From NCBI GenBank assembly GCA_037349105.1, contig JAYJMM010000106.1, positions 806,001 to 870,000 on the forward strand: 64,000 nt of DNA. The letters run 5' to 3'. Origin of the DNA: Limnomonas spitsbergensis. Taxonomy: Eukaryota; Chlorophyta; Chlorophyceae; Chlamydomonadales. Below, in pieces: positions 30,052 to 41,800 of this stretch. Under the pieces are notes generated by a model that worked only from the letters and a program-made list of their open reading frames with translations, did not search any database and was not told the DNA's origin. Position numbers and translations under genes: made by a program. Positions within the stretch are counted from its first letter, which is position 1; every line of letters begins with the position of its first letter.

Positions 30052-33000
30052 ATGATTATAGGCAGGTTTCGACAGGAAAAGAGAAGAGGAGGAAGACGGG
30101 GACGTGACCGAGGTGGAAGGGTAAGCTACTGCGAGCAAGCACCAGCAGATTTAGGAGGCGGGCAACATCGCATTATCGTTCCGGCCAACCTGAAGCTGAG
30201 CCAGTCGTACCTGGACTCCTTTCCTGTGGCGGGAGTCCCATGTGCCAAGATCAGGCAGTGGCTGGCCTTGCACCGGACAATTTTACCTTGCCCTGAGGGC
30301 GGATGGAACGGGGCAGAGGTCTTCCTCTTCTGGGATATCGAGGTGAGGCTGCAAGCATCAGTGATGCCTCGGCAGTTATTATTTGCACCAATGCTGTAGA
30401 TTTGAGTAGCCTACCGTACTACCCTTTGGTATGGATTAATTATTTCTTCAGTGCAGCCCCCAGGGCAAATTATGTACTTCAGCTCTTGATATACGATGGG
30501 AAACTGGCGTCGGCGATCGATCAGTTGTATTTAATGCACCCCTCACCTGTAGACGATGAGATTGATGAGGGAAGGCAATGCAAAGGGCAATGCGCTTCTA
30601 TAGTAGCCTGTTTTGCTGCTGTCGGTCAGCCACCCCCACACTCATGGTGCCAATGCCCTGCCTTGGTATGCACTGCTGTCAAAGAACTGCCGCCCCGACA
30701 AGTTTGCGGCACCCCTAGCGGTTGACTATCTCAACGTGTTCCGAGACGCGCTCTGGAAATCTACCGGCGCAGCCAAGATCCACTACCTGGTTGTAAGCTT
30801 GAGCAGGGGGAGCATAACCGGTTGTCGAGGCCATATGCATTCCAGATCCCCAAACGCTCATGGTGGCACAAAAAAGGCACAGGTGAAGCCGGATTGTAGT
30901 ACAAAGGTAGCATGATACGGCACAGATTAAGCCACATTTTACTACTGAGGTGGCACGATACGGCGTTAATTAGCTGGGCTGTGCTACTATGCAAATGCTA
31001 TTACACTGTCATGTATTGATCAGCCAACCGGCTGGCTCGCTGGTTGATGTAATGATGTTGCATTGCTGCCTATCCGGCTGCTCATCGCGGCAGCAAGTAG
31101 GCCACCAGCTGGCTGCATTCCGGAGCATATTGAGTGTGTGAAGATTTTGAACAGAGCATATGACTTGTTTTCCTGCTCGCCACACCCAGTGTGTTCACGT
31201 CTTTTGCCACGTTTGTGCATACGTGCTGATTAATTTCTGTGATATGCTGCCCCCCCCCCCCCCGTTTCCCCTGTTTCATGCAGACTTACCCCTTAATGGG
31301 GGACCCCGAAACTCTCAGCAGTGACTCATTCATGGCGCTCAACTCCATCGAGGGGTGGGCCAGCGTGCTGACTGTGCCGGGGAAGCGGGCGCTTGCTATC
31401 CACAAAAACCACAAGGAGGTGAGTGACTAATCAAGAGGCCAGATCAAGTGGTCAGATCGGGGGGTCAGAGCATGTGGTCGGGTCTGGGCCTCTGGGGGTC
31501 AGAGCATAAGATCAGATCAGGAGGGCAGATGTGGGATCAGAGCATGAGGTTGGATCATGGGGCTAAAGCAAGAGATCGGAGCAGGAGGTCAGAGCAGGAA
31601 GTCAGAACAGTTGGTCAGCTCAGGTGGTCAGATCAGGATGGATTTAGAGCAGGTGGTCAGAGCAGGATGGAGTTAGATCAGGATGGAGTTAGATCAAGAT
31701 GGAGTTAGATCAGGATGGAGTTAGATCAGGATGGAGTTAGATCAAGATGGAGTTAGATCAAGATGGAGTTAGATCAGGATGGAGTTAGATCAAGATGGAG
31801 TTAGATCAAGATGGAGTCAGATCAGGATGGAGTCAGATCAGGATGGAGTTAGATCAAGATGGAGTTAGATCAAGATGGAGTTAGATCAGGATGGAGTTAG
31901 ATCAAGATGGAGTTAGATCAGGATGGAGTTAGATCAAGATGGATTTAGAGCAGGTGGTCAGAGCAGGATGGAGTTAGATCAGGATGGAGTTAGATCAAGA
32001 TGGAGTTAGATCAGGATGGAGTTATATCAAGATGGAGTTAGATCAGGATGGATTTAGAGCAGGTGGTCAGAGCAGGATGGAGTCAGATCAGGATGAAGTT
32101 AGATCAAGATGGAGTTAGATCAGGATGGAGTTAGATCAGGATGGAGTTAGATCAGGATGAAGTTAGATCAAGATGGAGTTAGATCAGGATGGAGTTAGAT
32201 CAGGATGGAGTTAGATCAGGATGGAGTCAGATCAAGATGGAGTTAGATCAGGATGGAGTCAGATCAAGATGGAGTTAGATCAGGATGGAGACAGATCAGG
32301 ATGGAGTCAGATCAGAATGGAGTCAGATCAGGATGGAGTCAGATCAGGATGGAGTTAGATCAGGTGGTCAGATCACGTGGTCAGATCTGGAGGTCAGATG
32401 AGGATGGAGTCAGATGAGGATGGGGTCAGATCAGGATGGAGTCAGATCAGGTGGTCAGATCAGGATGGAGTCAGATAAATAGTCAGGTCAGGTGGTCAGA
32501 TCAGGAATCAGATCAGGATGGAGTCAGATCAGGTGGTCAGATCAGGAGGTCAGATCAGGAATCAGATCAGGATGGAGTCAGATCAGGTGGTCAGATCAGG
32601 TGGTCAGATCAGGAATCAGATCAGGAATCAGATCAGGATGGAGTCAGATCAGTCGGTCAGATCAGGATGGAGTCAGATCAGGAGTTCCTATGGTCAGGTC
32701 AGATGGGGAGGTAGGCCCTGAGATCAGAAGGTCAGATCAGGAGGCCAGACCTAGAAGCCTGAGGCATCGTTGACACTCTCCTTCCCTAAATCTTCCCTTT
32801 CTGCCCATCGTATCCCTCAAAGGCTGACCATGCCCTTCAGTGCAAGATGCGCTACGCGATAGAACACGCTGTCCCCGGGGACGTGTTAGTGCTGGTGGGA
32901 TCCGACGGCGGCTTCAAGGAGGTCATGGAGATGGCGCACAACAAGAAGATGCACGTCATCGTCTTTTTCATGCCCGGAAGCATTAGTGCGAGTACGGTGG

Positions 33001-33269
33001 CCATTGCGGACTGCACCATGAGCTGGCCCAACTTCATCAGGCACCACGGACCCAGGTCCAAGGCCATCGAGCTTGCCCGGTACGTGATCGCCGAGATTCA
33101 CGCTGGTGTGCTGGCTGGTGGTCAACCTCTCCATGCGGATGCATTTTCGACCGTGAATCCCATGTGGGTGCAGGGAGAGGGGAAAAGGAGCGGGAGGTGG
33201 TGTGGTGTGTGTGGGGCGCACCAGGTGGGAGAGGTACCAAGCGTTTCCTTACGACTTGTATCGATGTAG
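30052..33269 (+). CDS. NYN-domain protein, putative RNase (MARF1/LabA-like)
   Basis: Four exons: 30052-30342, 30685-30792, 31284-31418 and 32823-33269, 327 codons including the stop, all joined in phase 0 with GT-AG introns. The key motif is split by intron 1: VFLFWDIE joins NCRPDKF to give the NYN signature FxDxEN. Later motifs are EADHALQCKM and DVLVLVGSDGGFKEV, equivalent to the K-x-x-D and S-D-x-D-F strands of PIN-like NYN nucleases, followed by MHVIVFFMPG. The conserved acidic residues are present, so metal-dependent RNA cleavage is plausible; the target is unknown. The ATG at 30052 has TAA just before it in frame and a Lys/Arg-rich start, but a true start in an earlier exon (for example near 29990-30080) cannot be excluded. 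The C-terminal 45 residues look non-conserved and may hide another intron. Intron 3 is filled by a 16-bp minisatellite. Confidence 0.75.
31440..32740. repeat. 16-bp minisatellite in NYN intron 3
   Basis: More than 50 units of AGATCAGGATGGAGTT with AGATCAAGATGGAGTT variants, flanked by a related AGATCAGGTGGTC unit at both ends. It begins a few bases after the donor of exon 31284-31418. Confidence 0.95.
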
Positions 33270-34010
33270 AACCTCGCGTTTGACTGTTGACTTTAAAATA
33301 TACCCGAGAGACTTCTAGAGTAAAGAAACGATAGGGATTGTGCGGTAGTTTCTAGGCGTTACATAGGGACCCTCCCCGTACTGTTCAGCTCACTTGAGAC
33401 CAAAGTTCTCATTCCTCCCTTCATCGTAAGCCTTTACTTTTGCAGTGCTCGAAGACTGACAAGCAGAGGAAGGTCCAAGCTGTCGCGGGGCTGCTCGAAG
33501 ATTGACAATTGTTTTGCTGCAGGCGCCTTCACATGTAGTGTGACATGCACATGGACGGCAGCAGTGTCATACTTGGCCCGCGTTGACCTACTCGGTATGC
33601 TGCGTTGTGAGATGTTTGGCAGTGCCAGAGCATCGTGAGGAGGAGTGTGAGGAGTGAGATGGGAGCTGATTGATGTGGGAGGAGCACACATGGATGTGGG
33701 GCAGAAGGAGGCTCTGGGGCAAGCTGGGAATGCTCCAGCAGGTTGGAGACCTGATGTGGGGCTTGAGCTGCTTGGACAGCCCTGCTGCTTTGATTGATTG
33801 CCGATCGCCTTCCATGCACATGCAGCACTTCATCCGCGGCAGAGCGCCACGATTGCATGCCGATCGCCCCACCCACATGGGCCATTGGGGCGCTAGTATG
33901 AGCGCCACCATTGCAAGCCTGGCGCCCCACCCACTTTGGCAAGTGGGGCGCTTGGAGTGCAGCACACTTGCCCGAATCAAATTTTTGACAATGAAACATG
34001 CTGCAACAGG
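33270..34010. other. Spacer downstream of the NYN gene
   Basis: Unique sequence without a recognised gene. A repeated GGCGC...CACCCAC...TGGGGCGC motif at 33845-33950 forms weak inverted repeats. The 3' UTR and polyadenylation of the NYN gene should lie at its left end. Confidence 0.4.
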
Positions 34011-34019
34011 TTGGAGCCT

Positions 34020-37000
34020 TGCTTCGATTTGTTTACCTCACATGGGTGCGTGGCTCCCTGCCCGCATGCCCCCCATTTGGGGGGCATACGGGCAGAAGAT
34101 ACCAAAGACTCAAGCGCACCAGACATGCGTGTCTGGTGCGCTTGAACCTTCGGAGCTTCCTTTTTCGTCGTAAACAATTCAATTTGTTTCCCACACGTGG
34201 GTGCATGGCTCTCTGCCTGTATGCCCTCCGTGCCCGGTGCGCTTAAGCCTTTGGTGCTCCCTTTTCGTCGTAAACAATTCAATTTGTTTACCACACGTGG
34301 GTGCATCGCTCTCTGCCTGTATGCCCTCCGTGCTCGGTGCGCTTGAGCCTTTAGTGCTCCCTTTTTCGTCGTAAACAAATCAATTTGTTTACCACACGTG
34401 GGTGCGTGGCTCTCTGCCTGTATGCCCTCCGTGCCCGGTGCGCTTGAGCCTTTGGTGCTCCCTTTTTTGTTGTAAACAATTCAATTTGTTTACCACGCGT
34501 GGGTGCGTGGCTCTCTGCCCGCATGCCCTCCGTGCCCGGTGCGCTTGAGCCTTTGGTGCTCCCTTTTTCGTCGCAAACAATTCAATTTGTTTACCACGCG
34601 TGGGTGCATCGCTCTCTGCCTGTATGCCCTCCGTGCCTGGTGCGCTTGAGCCTTTGGTGCTCCCTTTTTCGTCGTAAACAATTCAATTTGTTTACCACGC
34701 GTGGGTGCGTGGCTCTCTGCCCGCATGCCCTCCGTGCCCGGTGCGCTTGAGCCTTTGGTGCTCCCTTTTTCGTCGTAAACAATTCAATTTGTTTCCCACA
34801 CGTGGGTGCGTGGCTCTCTGCCTGTATGCCCTCCGTGCCTGGTGCGCTTGAGCCTTTGGTGCTCCCTTTTTCGTCGTAAACAATTCAATTTGTTTACCAC
34901 ACGTGGGTGCGTGGCTCTCTGCCCGCATGCCCTCCGTGCCCGGTGCGCTTGAGCCTTTGGTGCTCCCCTTTTCGTCGTAAACAATTCAATTGTTTACCAC
35001 GCGAGGGTGTGTGGCTCTCTGCCTGTATGCCCTCCGTGCCCGGTGCGCTTGAGCCTTTGGTGCTCCCTTTTTCGTCGTAAACAAATCAATATGTTTACCA
35101 CACGTGGGTGCGTGGCTCTCTGCCCGCATGCCCTCCGTGCCCGGTGCGCTTGAGCCTTTGGTGCTCCCTTTTTCGTCGTAAACAATTCAATTTGTTTCCC
35201 ACGCGTGGGTGCGTGGCTCTCTGCCCGCATGCCCTCCGTGCCCGGTGCGCTTGAGCCTTTGGTGCTCCCTTTTTCGTCGTAAACAATTCAATTTGTTTCC
35301 CACACGTGGGTGCGTGGCTCTCTGCCTGTATGCCCTCCGTGCCTGGTGCGCTTGAGCCTTTGGTGCTCCCTTTTTCGTCGTAAACAATTCAATTTGTTTA
35401 CCACACGTGGGTGCGTGGCTCTCTGCCCGCATGCCCTCCGTGCCCGGTGCGCTTGAGCCTTTGGTGCTCCCCTTTTCGTCGTAAACAATTCAATTGTTTA
35501 CCACGCGAGGGTGTGTGGCTCTCTGCCTGTATGCCCTCCGTGCCCGGTGCGCTTGAGCCTTTGGTGCTCCCTTTTTCGTCGTAAACAATTCAATTTGTTT
35601 CCCACACGTGGGTGCATGGCTCTCTGCCCGCATGCCCTCCGTGCCCGGTGCGCTTGAGCCTTTGGTGCTCCCTTTTTCGTCGTAAACAAATCAATATGTT
35701 TACCACACGTGGGTGCGTGGCTCTCTGCCCGCATGCCCTCCATGCCCGGTGCGCTTGAGCCTTTGGTGCTCCCTTTTTCGTCGTAAACAATTCAATTGTT
35801 TACCATGCGTGGGTGCGTGGCTCTCTGCCCGCATGCCCTCCGTGCCCGGTGCGCTTGAGCCTTTGGTGCTCCCTTTTACGTCGTTAACAATTCAATTGTT
35901 TACCACGCGTGGGTGCATGGCTCTCTGCCTGTATGCCCTCCGTGCCCGGTGCGCTTGAGCCTTTGCTGCTCCCTTTTTCGTCGTAAACAATTCAATTTGT
36001 TTCCCACACGTGGGTGCGTGGCTCTCTGCCTGTATGCCCTCCGTGCCCGGTGCGCTTGAGCCTTTGGTGCTCCCTTTTTCGTCGTAAACAATTCAATTTG
36101 TTTCCCACACGTGGGTGCATGGCACTCTGCCCGCATGCCCTCCGTGCCCGGTGCGCTTGAGCCTTTGGTGCTCCCTTTTTCGTCGTAAACAATTCAATTT
36201 GTTTCCCACACGTGGGTGCATGGCTCTCTGCCCGCATGCCCTCCGTGCCCGGTGCGCTTGAGCCTTTGGTGCTCCCTTTTTCGTCGTAAACAAATCAATA
36301 TGTTTACCACACGTGGGTGCGTGGCTCTCTGCCCGCATGCCCTCCATGCCCGGTGCGCTTGAGCCTTTGGTGCTCCCTTTTTCGTCGTAAACAATTCAAT
36401 TGTTTACCATGCGTGGGTGCGTGGCTCTCTGCCCGCATGCCCTCCGTGCCCGGTGCGCTTGAGCCTTTGGTGCTCCCTTTTTCGTCGTTAACAATTCAAT
36501 TGTTTACCACGCGTGGGTGCATGGCTCTCTGCCTGTATGCCCTCCGTGCCCGGTGCGCTTGAGCCTTTGCTGCTCCCTTTTTCGTCGTAAACAATTCAAT
36601 TTGTTTCCCACACGTGGGTTCGTGGCTCTCTGCCTGTATGCCCTCCGTGCCCGGTGCGCTTGAGCCTTTGGTGCTCCCTTTTTCGTCGTAAACAATTCAA
36701 TTTGTTTCCCACACGTGGGTGCATGGCTCTCTGCCCGCATGCCCTCCGTGCCCGGTGCGCTTGAGCCTTTGGTGCTCCCTTTTTCGTCGTAAACAATTCA
36801 ATTTGTTTACCACACGTGGGTGCGTGGCTCTCTGCCCGCATGCCCTCCGTGCCCGGTGCGCTTGAGCCTTTAGTGCTCCCTTTTTCGTCGTAAACAATTC
36901 AATTGTTTACCACGCGAGGGTGCGTGGCTCTCTGCCTGTATGCCCTCCGTGCCCGGTGCGCTTGAGCCTTTGGTGCTCCCTTTTTCGTCGTAAACAAATC

Positions 37001-37300
37001 AATATGTTTACCACGCGTGGGTGCATGGCTGTCTGCCTGTATGCCCTCCGTGCCCGGTGCGCTTGAGCCTTTAGTGCTCCCTTTTTCGTCGTAAACAATT
37101 CAATTGTTTACCACGCGAGGGTGCGTGGCTCTCTGCCTGTATGCCCTCCGTGCCCGGTGCGCTTGAGCCTTTGGTGCTCCCTTTTTCGTCGTAAACAAAT
37201 CAATTTGTTTACCACGCGTGGGTGCATCGCTCTCTGCCTGTATGCCCTCCGTGCCCGGTGCGCTTGAGCCTTTGGTGCTCCCTTTTTCGTTGTAAATAGC
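34020..37300. repeat. 101-bp satellite, about 32 copies, with a GTAAACA inverted repeat in each unit
   Basis: Unit of 101 bp containing TTTTTCGTCGTAAACAATTC, then AATTTGTTTACCACACGTGG, then GTGCGTGGCTCTCTGCCCGC and the segment CCGGTGCGCTTGAGCC. Each unit has arms GTAAACA and TGTTTAC around an 8-base centre, and a CCACGCGTGG or CACACGTGG near-palindrome. Larger blocks repeat at about 504 and 604 bp. Located between the convergent NYN and CobW genes. Confidence 0.95.
34066..34144. repeat. Two perfect inverted repeats at the left edge of the 101-bp satellite
   Basis: 34066-34087 has 10-base arms around TT. 34111-34125 pairs perfectly with 34130-34144 (15-base arms, loop TGCG). Part of the satellite unit (CAAGCGCACC.. 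/ ..GGTGCGCTTG) is present in both orientations, so the array edge is a small head-to-head inversion. Confidence 0.9.
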
Positions 37301-37309
37301 ACGCATGGG

Positions 37310-38870
37310 TCCGACACGTACACAAAAGTCGTTACATTTTAAGTTCAAGTATTCTTATCCTACCCCATGCACCAAATGACCCTCCCTTCCTTGATGACCT
37401 CCTAAGCTCTGCTACGCTGGCTGCATCACGGATGAAACGCCCACTGTTTAAACATGCAGACCGCATCACTGACTCCTGGAAAGTTGACACCCCATCTTAT
37501 CTTATTCGAGAAAACCATCTAATCCAAATATGAAGCACTCTTTGCCTCATTGTGCTGGCGGCATCACAACTATCCAACTTGCCCCCAGGATATCTCGTCA
37601 TCATGCAATGCCCTTTGTCTCTCTTTGTGCTCGTGTCATCACAACTTTCCAAGTTGTGCCCCAGGATTTCTCATCATCATGAAGTGCTTTTTGCCTTCTT
37701 GCTCATCTGCTCCACCTCGGGGTGCACCGGGTCGACAGTGGACGACCATCGCTCCACATACCTGAGGGGAACAGGGAGTTCATTCCAGGGTTAATGGTGT
37801 TTCACCCCCCGGGCCCTGCTAAAATCTTAAGGTCGGCCCTGCTGGCGAACAAAAAGTCTGCTGGAAAAATCATGAGAGAAGGCATGAGAGCAAGTAAAGG
37901 AAAGGAAAGAGCTTATGTCAGGGTGACAGCCAGCTTTTCAGATAATTCCAAACATCAGCAGTAACTTCACGCATGGTTTAATTGATTACGGTAGGCTGGA
38001 ATATTTCTTAAGCATTTCAAAGATTCTCTTTTTGTCAACAGCCTTGCCCAGCCTAGCCCTTTCACACACGGTTAAATTTGATTGGATAGGAACATTTGTA
38101 TTTTAGCTTTCCAGAGGATTTCTTTACACCAGCAGCCTTCCCCAGCCCAGCCCTTTAACACAGGCTTCATTGGGTGGGCACATTGCTGCTCTATAAATCA
38201 ATGGCCTCGCATCGCCCAATTTCTAACAACCCAAGAAACAGCTCCAAAATGGGTCCCCAACACCACCAACTGGAGGACGCTCCCCTGACGAAAACTTCAC
38301 CCCCCCCCCCCCCCAGCCAAGCCCACCCTGGCAGGCCGTAGGCAACGTATCTTATTTGGTCAGTTTCCCATGATCTCCCTAAACCTGCAGGCCTTGGTGG
38401 AAGCACCCTGAAGCTGGCTGCCACACACATTGCGTTTCATTGGACCCACTTATTTGTTTTATCGGCTCAAACTGCCCTACCCTATAAAACAGGTTTCCAT
38501 GGTGAATGTGCTAGCGCGGTCACAACACCAGCAAGCATAGCACTTCCCTCAATGCAACCACTTTCCCATGACTTGACACCCCCCCCAAAACCAGTGAATA
38601 TGCTAGCGCCATCCCTGCAACAACACATTTCGCACTTACCTCAACGCACCCCGTTGACAATGCCCCCAACCCGGTATGTCCCTACTTGAAAGTGTGACCC
38701 CCACACAGTGCGGCCTCGGTGGCCGTCTCGGCATCACCCCACTATAGGATTGCCCCAGGCGGCGGGGCTACCTACGTCCACCGCTACTTGGAGAGTCCTG
38801 AAGGAGCTACAGATCCAACCGGTGACCATATCCCCATTACAGATCCAACCGGTGACCATCTCCCCATTAC
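37310..38870. other. Spacer downstream of the CobW gene, no gene recognised
   Basis: Unique sequence with a C run at 38300-38315 and loosely repeated GCATCACAACT...CATCATGAAG segments (37540-37700). 38818-38870 has two copies of CCGGTGACCAT(C/A)TCCCCATTAC just after the CobW stop codon. Confidence 0.4.
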
Positions 38871-38875
38871 ATGAC

Positions 38876-41800
38876 CTACTTGACCATCTCCTCATCCGTG
38901 AGCAGTGCGCCATCCAGCTGCGCACAGATCTGCTCCTCCTCCATGGCCACCCCGATGAACACAATCTCTTGCCGCCTGTCGCCGTAATCCGAGGTGACAT
39001 CGAAATCCTGGGCAGGGACAAGGAGTGTCAGGTACAGGTCAGGGTACAGATCTGCTCCCCTGGGGAGCCCTGTCTCAACCCTCAACCCTTCAAACAACAC
39101 AAGATCACGAACAGTCATTATTAAGACGGGACTGAGCTCTGCCCATACTCAGATACGGGTACCGAGCGCAGCCCATACTCAGACACAGCCGGAGATATTT
39201 TTACCTTTGGTCCAGCGTCGTCGCTCAGTACTGAAAATATCTTGCAGACCTGCCTCCAGTAACCTCAACAACAACTGCTGCTCACCTGCAACAGCACCTC
39301 CCGTTGCCTCATTAACACGTTCCTTACCTCAACAGCACCTCCTCCTATCTTTACAACAACTGCCCCTCACCTGCAACAGCACCTCCCGTTGCCTCATTAA
39401 CACGTTCCTTACCTCAACAGCACCTCCTCCTATCTTTACAACAACTGTCCCTCACCTGCAACAGCACCTCCCGTTGCCGCACATCCTCTGGCCACTCATC
39501 ATCTGGCACAGCGACCCACCTGCAGCAAAGCGTGGGGGCAGAAGGGGTGGGGGCAGGGAAATAGAGAAGGGGCAGGGGTGGGGACAGAACGGGAGCAGGA
39601 AAGCAGGGCCAGGGTTGGGGACAGAACAAAGGAAGCAAGGACACGGCAAGAGATGGGCAGAGACAGAACATTTGCTCGCCAGTCCCCCTCATCGCAGATT
39701 TCCAAGTGCTGACCGGCATGCGACCAGAAGAAAGCGTGCATGGGGACAGAAGAGGGGAGCGGGGCAACCAGGGTAGGAGAGAGGGGGGGGGGGCGGACAC
39801 TTGCTCACCAGTCCCCCTCATCGCAGATTTCCAAGTGCTGACCGGCATTCAACCAGAAGAAGGCATAGGCGGGGACAGAACAGGGGAGCAAGGACACGGG
39901 GCCAGGGTTGGGGACAGAACAAAGGAAGCAAGGACACAACAGGAGATGGGCGGAGACAGAACACTTGCTCACCAGTCCCCCTCATCCCGGATTTCCAAGT
40001 GCTGACCGGCATGCGACCAGAAGAAAGCATGCACGGAGGCAGAACAGGGGAGCGGGGCAACCAGGGCAGGAGAGAGGGGGGGGGGGGCGGACACTTGCTC
40101 ACCAGTCCCCCTCATCGCGGATTTCAAAGTGCTGCCCAGCATGCGACCAGAAGAAGGCCGTCGCATGGCTGTTACTCATCCACATGAAGCCCTTGGAGCG
40201 CAACACTGGAGGAGTGGGGAAGTGTGAGAAATGGGGTGGGAATGAGTAAGATTGTGTGAGACAAGAAGAAGGCGGTGGCATCCCTTTTGATGGTCATGTT
40301 ACAAAGGGACGGCATGTGTCCATTGGAAAGCTTTGTTTTTGTGTGACATTGTTTTGTCCGTGTTCTGACCTACTTCACAGGCGAGAGTCCCTGTTAGGCC
40401 CGCACCTATACTACCTGAAGATACCAAATGTATTTGTCTATTTCTTTTATTTATAAGGGGGCTAACATTCTGTAACGTGCCTCATCCCCGGCCCATCTTG
40501 TCCGGTGAATGACTCTTCATCAGCCTCTCAATGGTCCTCGCTTTACACACAGTATGTCAGTATTATATTCGACCCATGCCGCTCGTCAGTGGTCCCAACC
40601 GGACGCAAGTTAGGCCATCAGGAATTGGCGATCTCAGGCATAAATTCCCCGTTTTTAGGGGAAATGAAAAGAAAGGGAATGGAAGGGGGGAGGGGAAGTA
40701 GGGCAAATGAAATTTCCTAGGGGGAACAGGAAAAGTATTGTGTGTTGAGCTCCCCACATGTCTTGATGGGCGAGCCCACCAGGAACGGTACCTAGGACAG
40801 GTCTCTCTAGGGCGGCGTCAATAACAGGCTGTGTTTATTTTTTAGTGACTCATCTAGATTTTAGCTACATTCCAGCCTCTGGCCCGAGACCCCATTAGAT
40901 TGCCAGCCAAGCTCTGCTTCAGCCACCATTCATAGGCCGGTCCGGGTTTGGTCTTAATCGGGCCTTGGGCCTTGGGCCTTCATCCCAATCCTTAGCCCTA
41001 GAAAATAATAACAAATAACAGCGTTTCCATTGCATGAGGCCTCACCCGTCTTGATAGGTGTCTAGGTGAGTCCCCTAGGGACGGTGAGCCTAGAATCGGT
41101 CTCCCAGGGGCGGCGTCAAAAAACTCGTTTTAATAGATAAAAAACATTATTACTGGTATGTTTCAAAAAACATAACTAGTTTCTATTGAATGAGGCCTCA
41201 CCCGTCTTAATAGGCGAGTCCCCGAGGGACGGAGCCTCCCCATCAATGGCCTGATTGTGTGTCACGGGCAGCCACTTGAGCACCATCTCCTTCAGCCTGG
41301 CCATAAAGGGAAGGGGGTTCAGGGTGTAGGGTTAAGGGTTAAGGATTGTAGGGTCTAGATTTGTTGTGGCAGTTAAGGTTGCAGCCACTTGAGCACCATC
41401 TCCTTCAGCCTGCCATGGAGAGAAGGGGGTTGACAGTGTTTATTTTTTCGTGATTCAGATACTTGTCAACTACAATCCGGCCTCCGGCCAGAGGCCCCAC
41501 TTATGGCTGGCTATGCTGTTTGAGTGTTTGGGCCACCGGCCGTAGGCCGGTCAAGGGTTGGTCACAATTGGGCCTTACACGTCTGTTGGGCGGCCTGCTG
41601 AAGGTGGCCTCATGGCCGGAGTAAAAAAGAAATCCATACGTGCATGGACAGATGAAGGGAGCTTTCTACAGGAGCCCAACAATGTTAAAAGAGGCATGCC
41701 ATGCTCCCTGCTGGGCATCAGCCCTTGGTAACTTGTTTCATACCTTCACACCAGCACTCGTTCCACACCTTTACAACAGCGTTCATTCCACACCCTCTGA

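Noticed and set aside
34000..37350. Many 60-80 codon ORFs on both strands in the 101-bp satellite
   Set aside because: They repeat with the satellite period and are interrupted in each unit.
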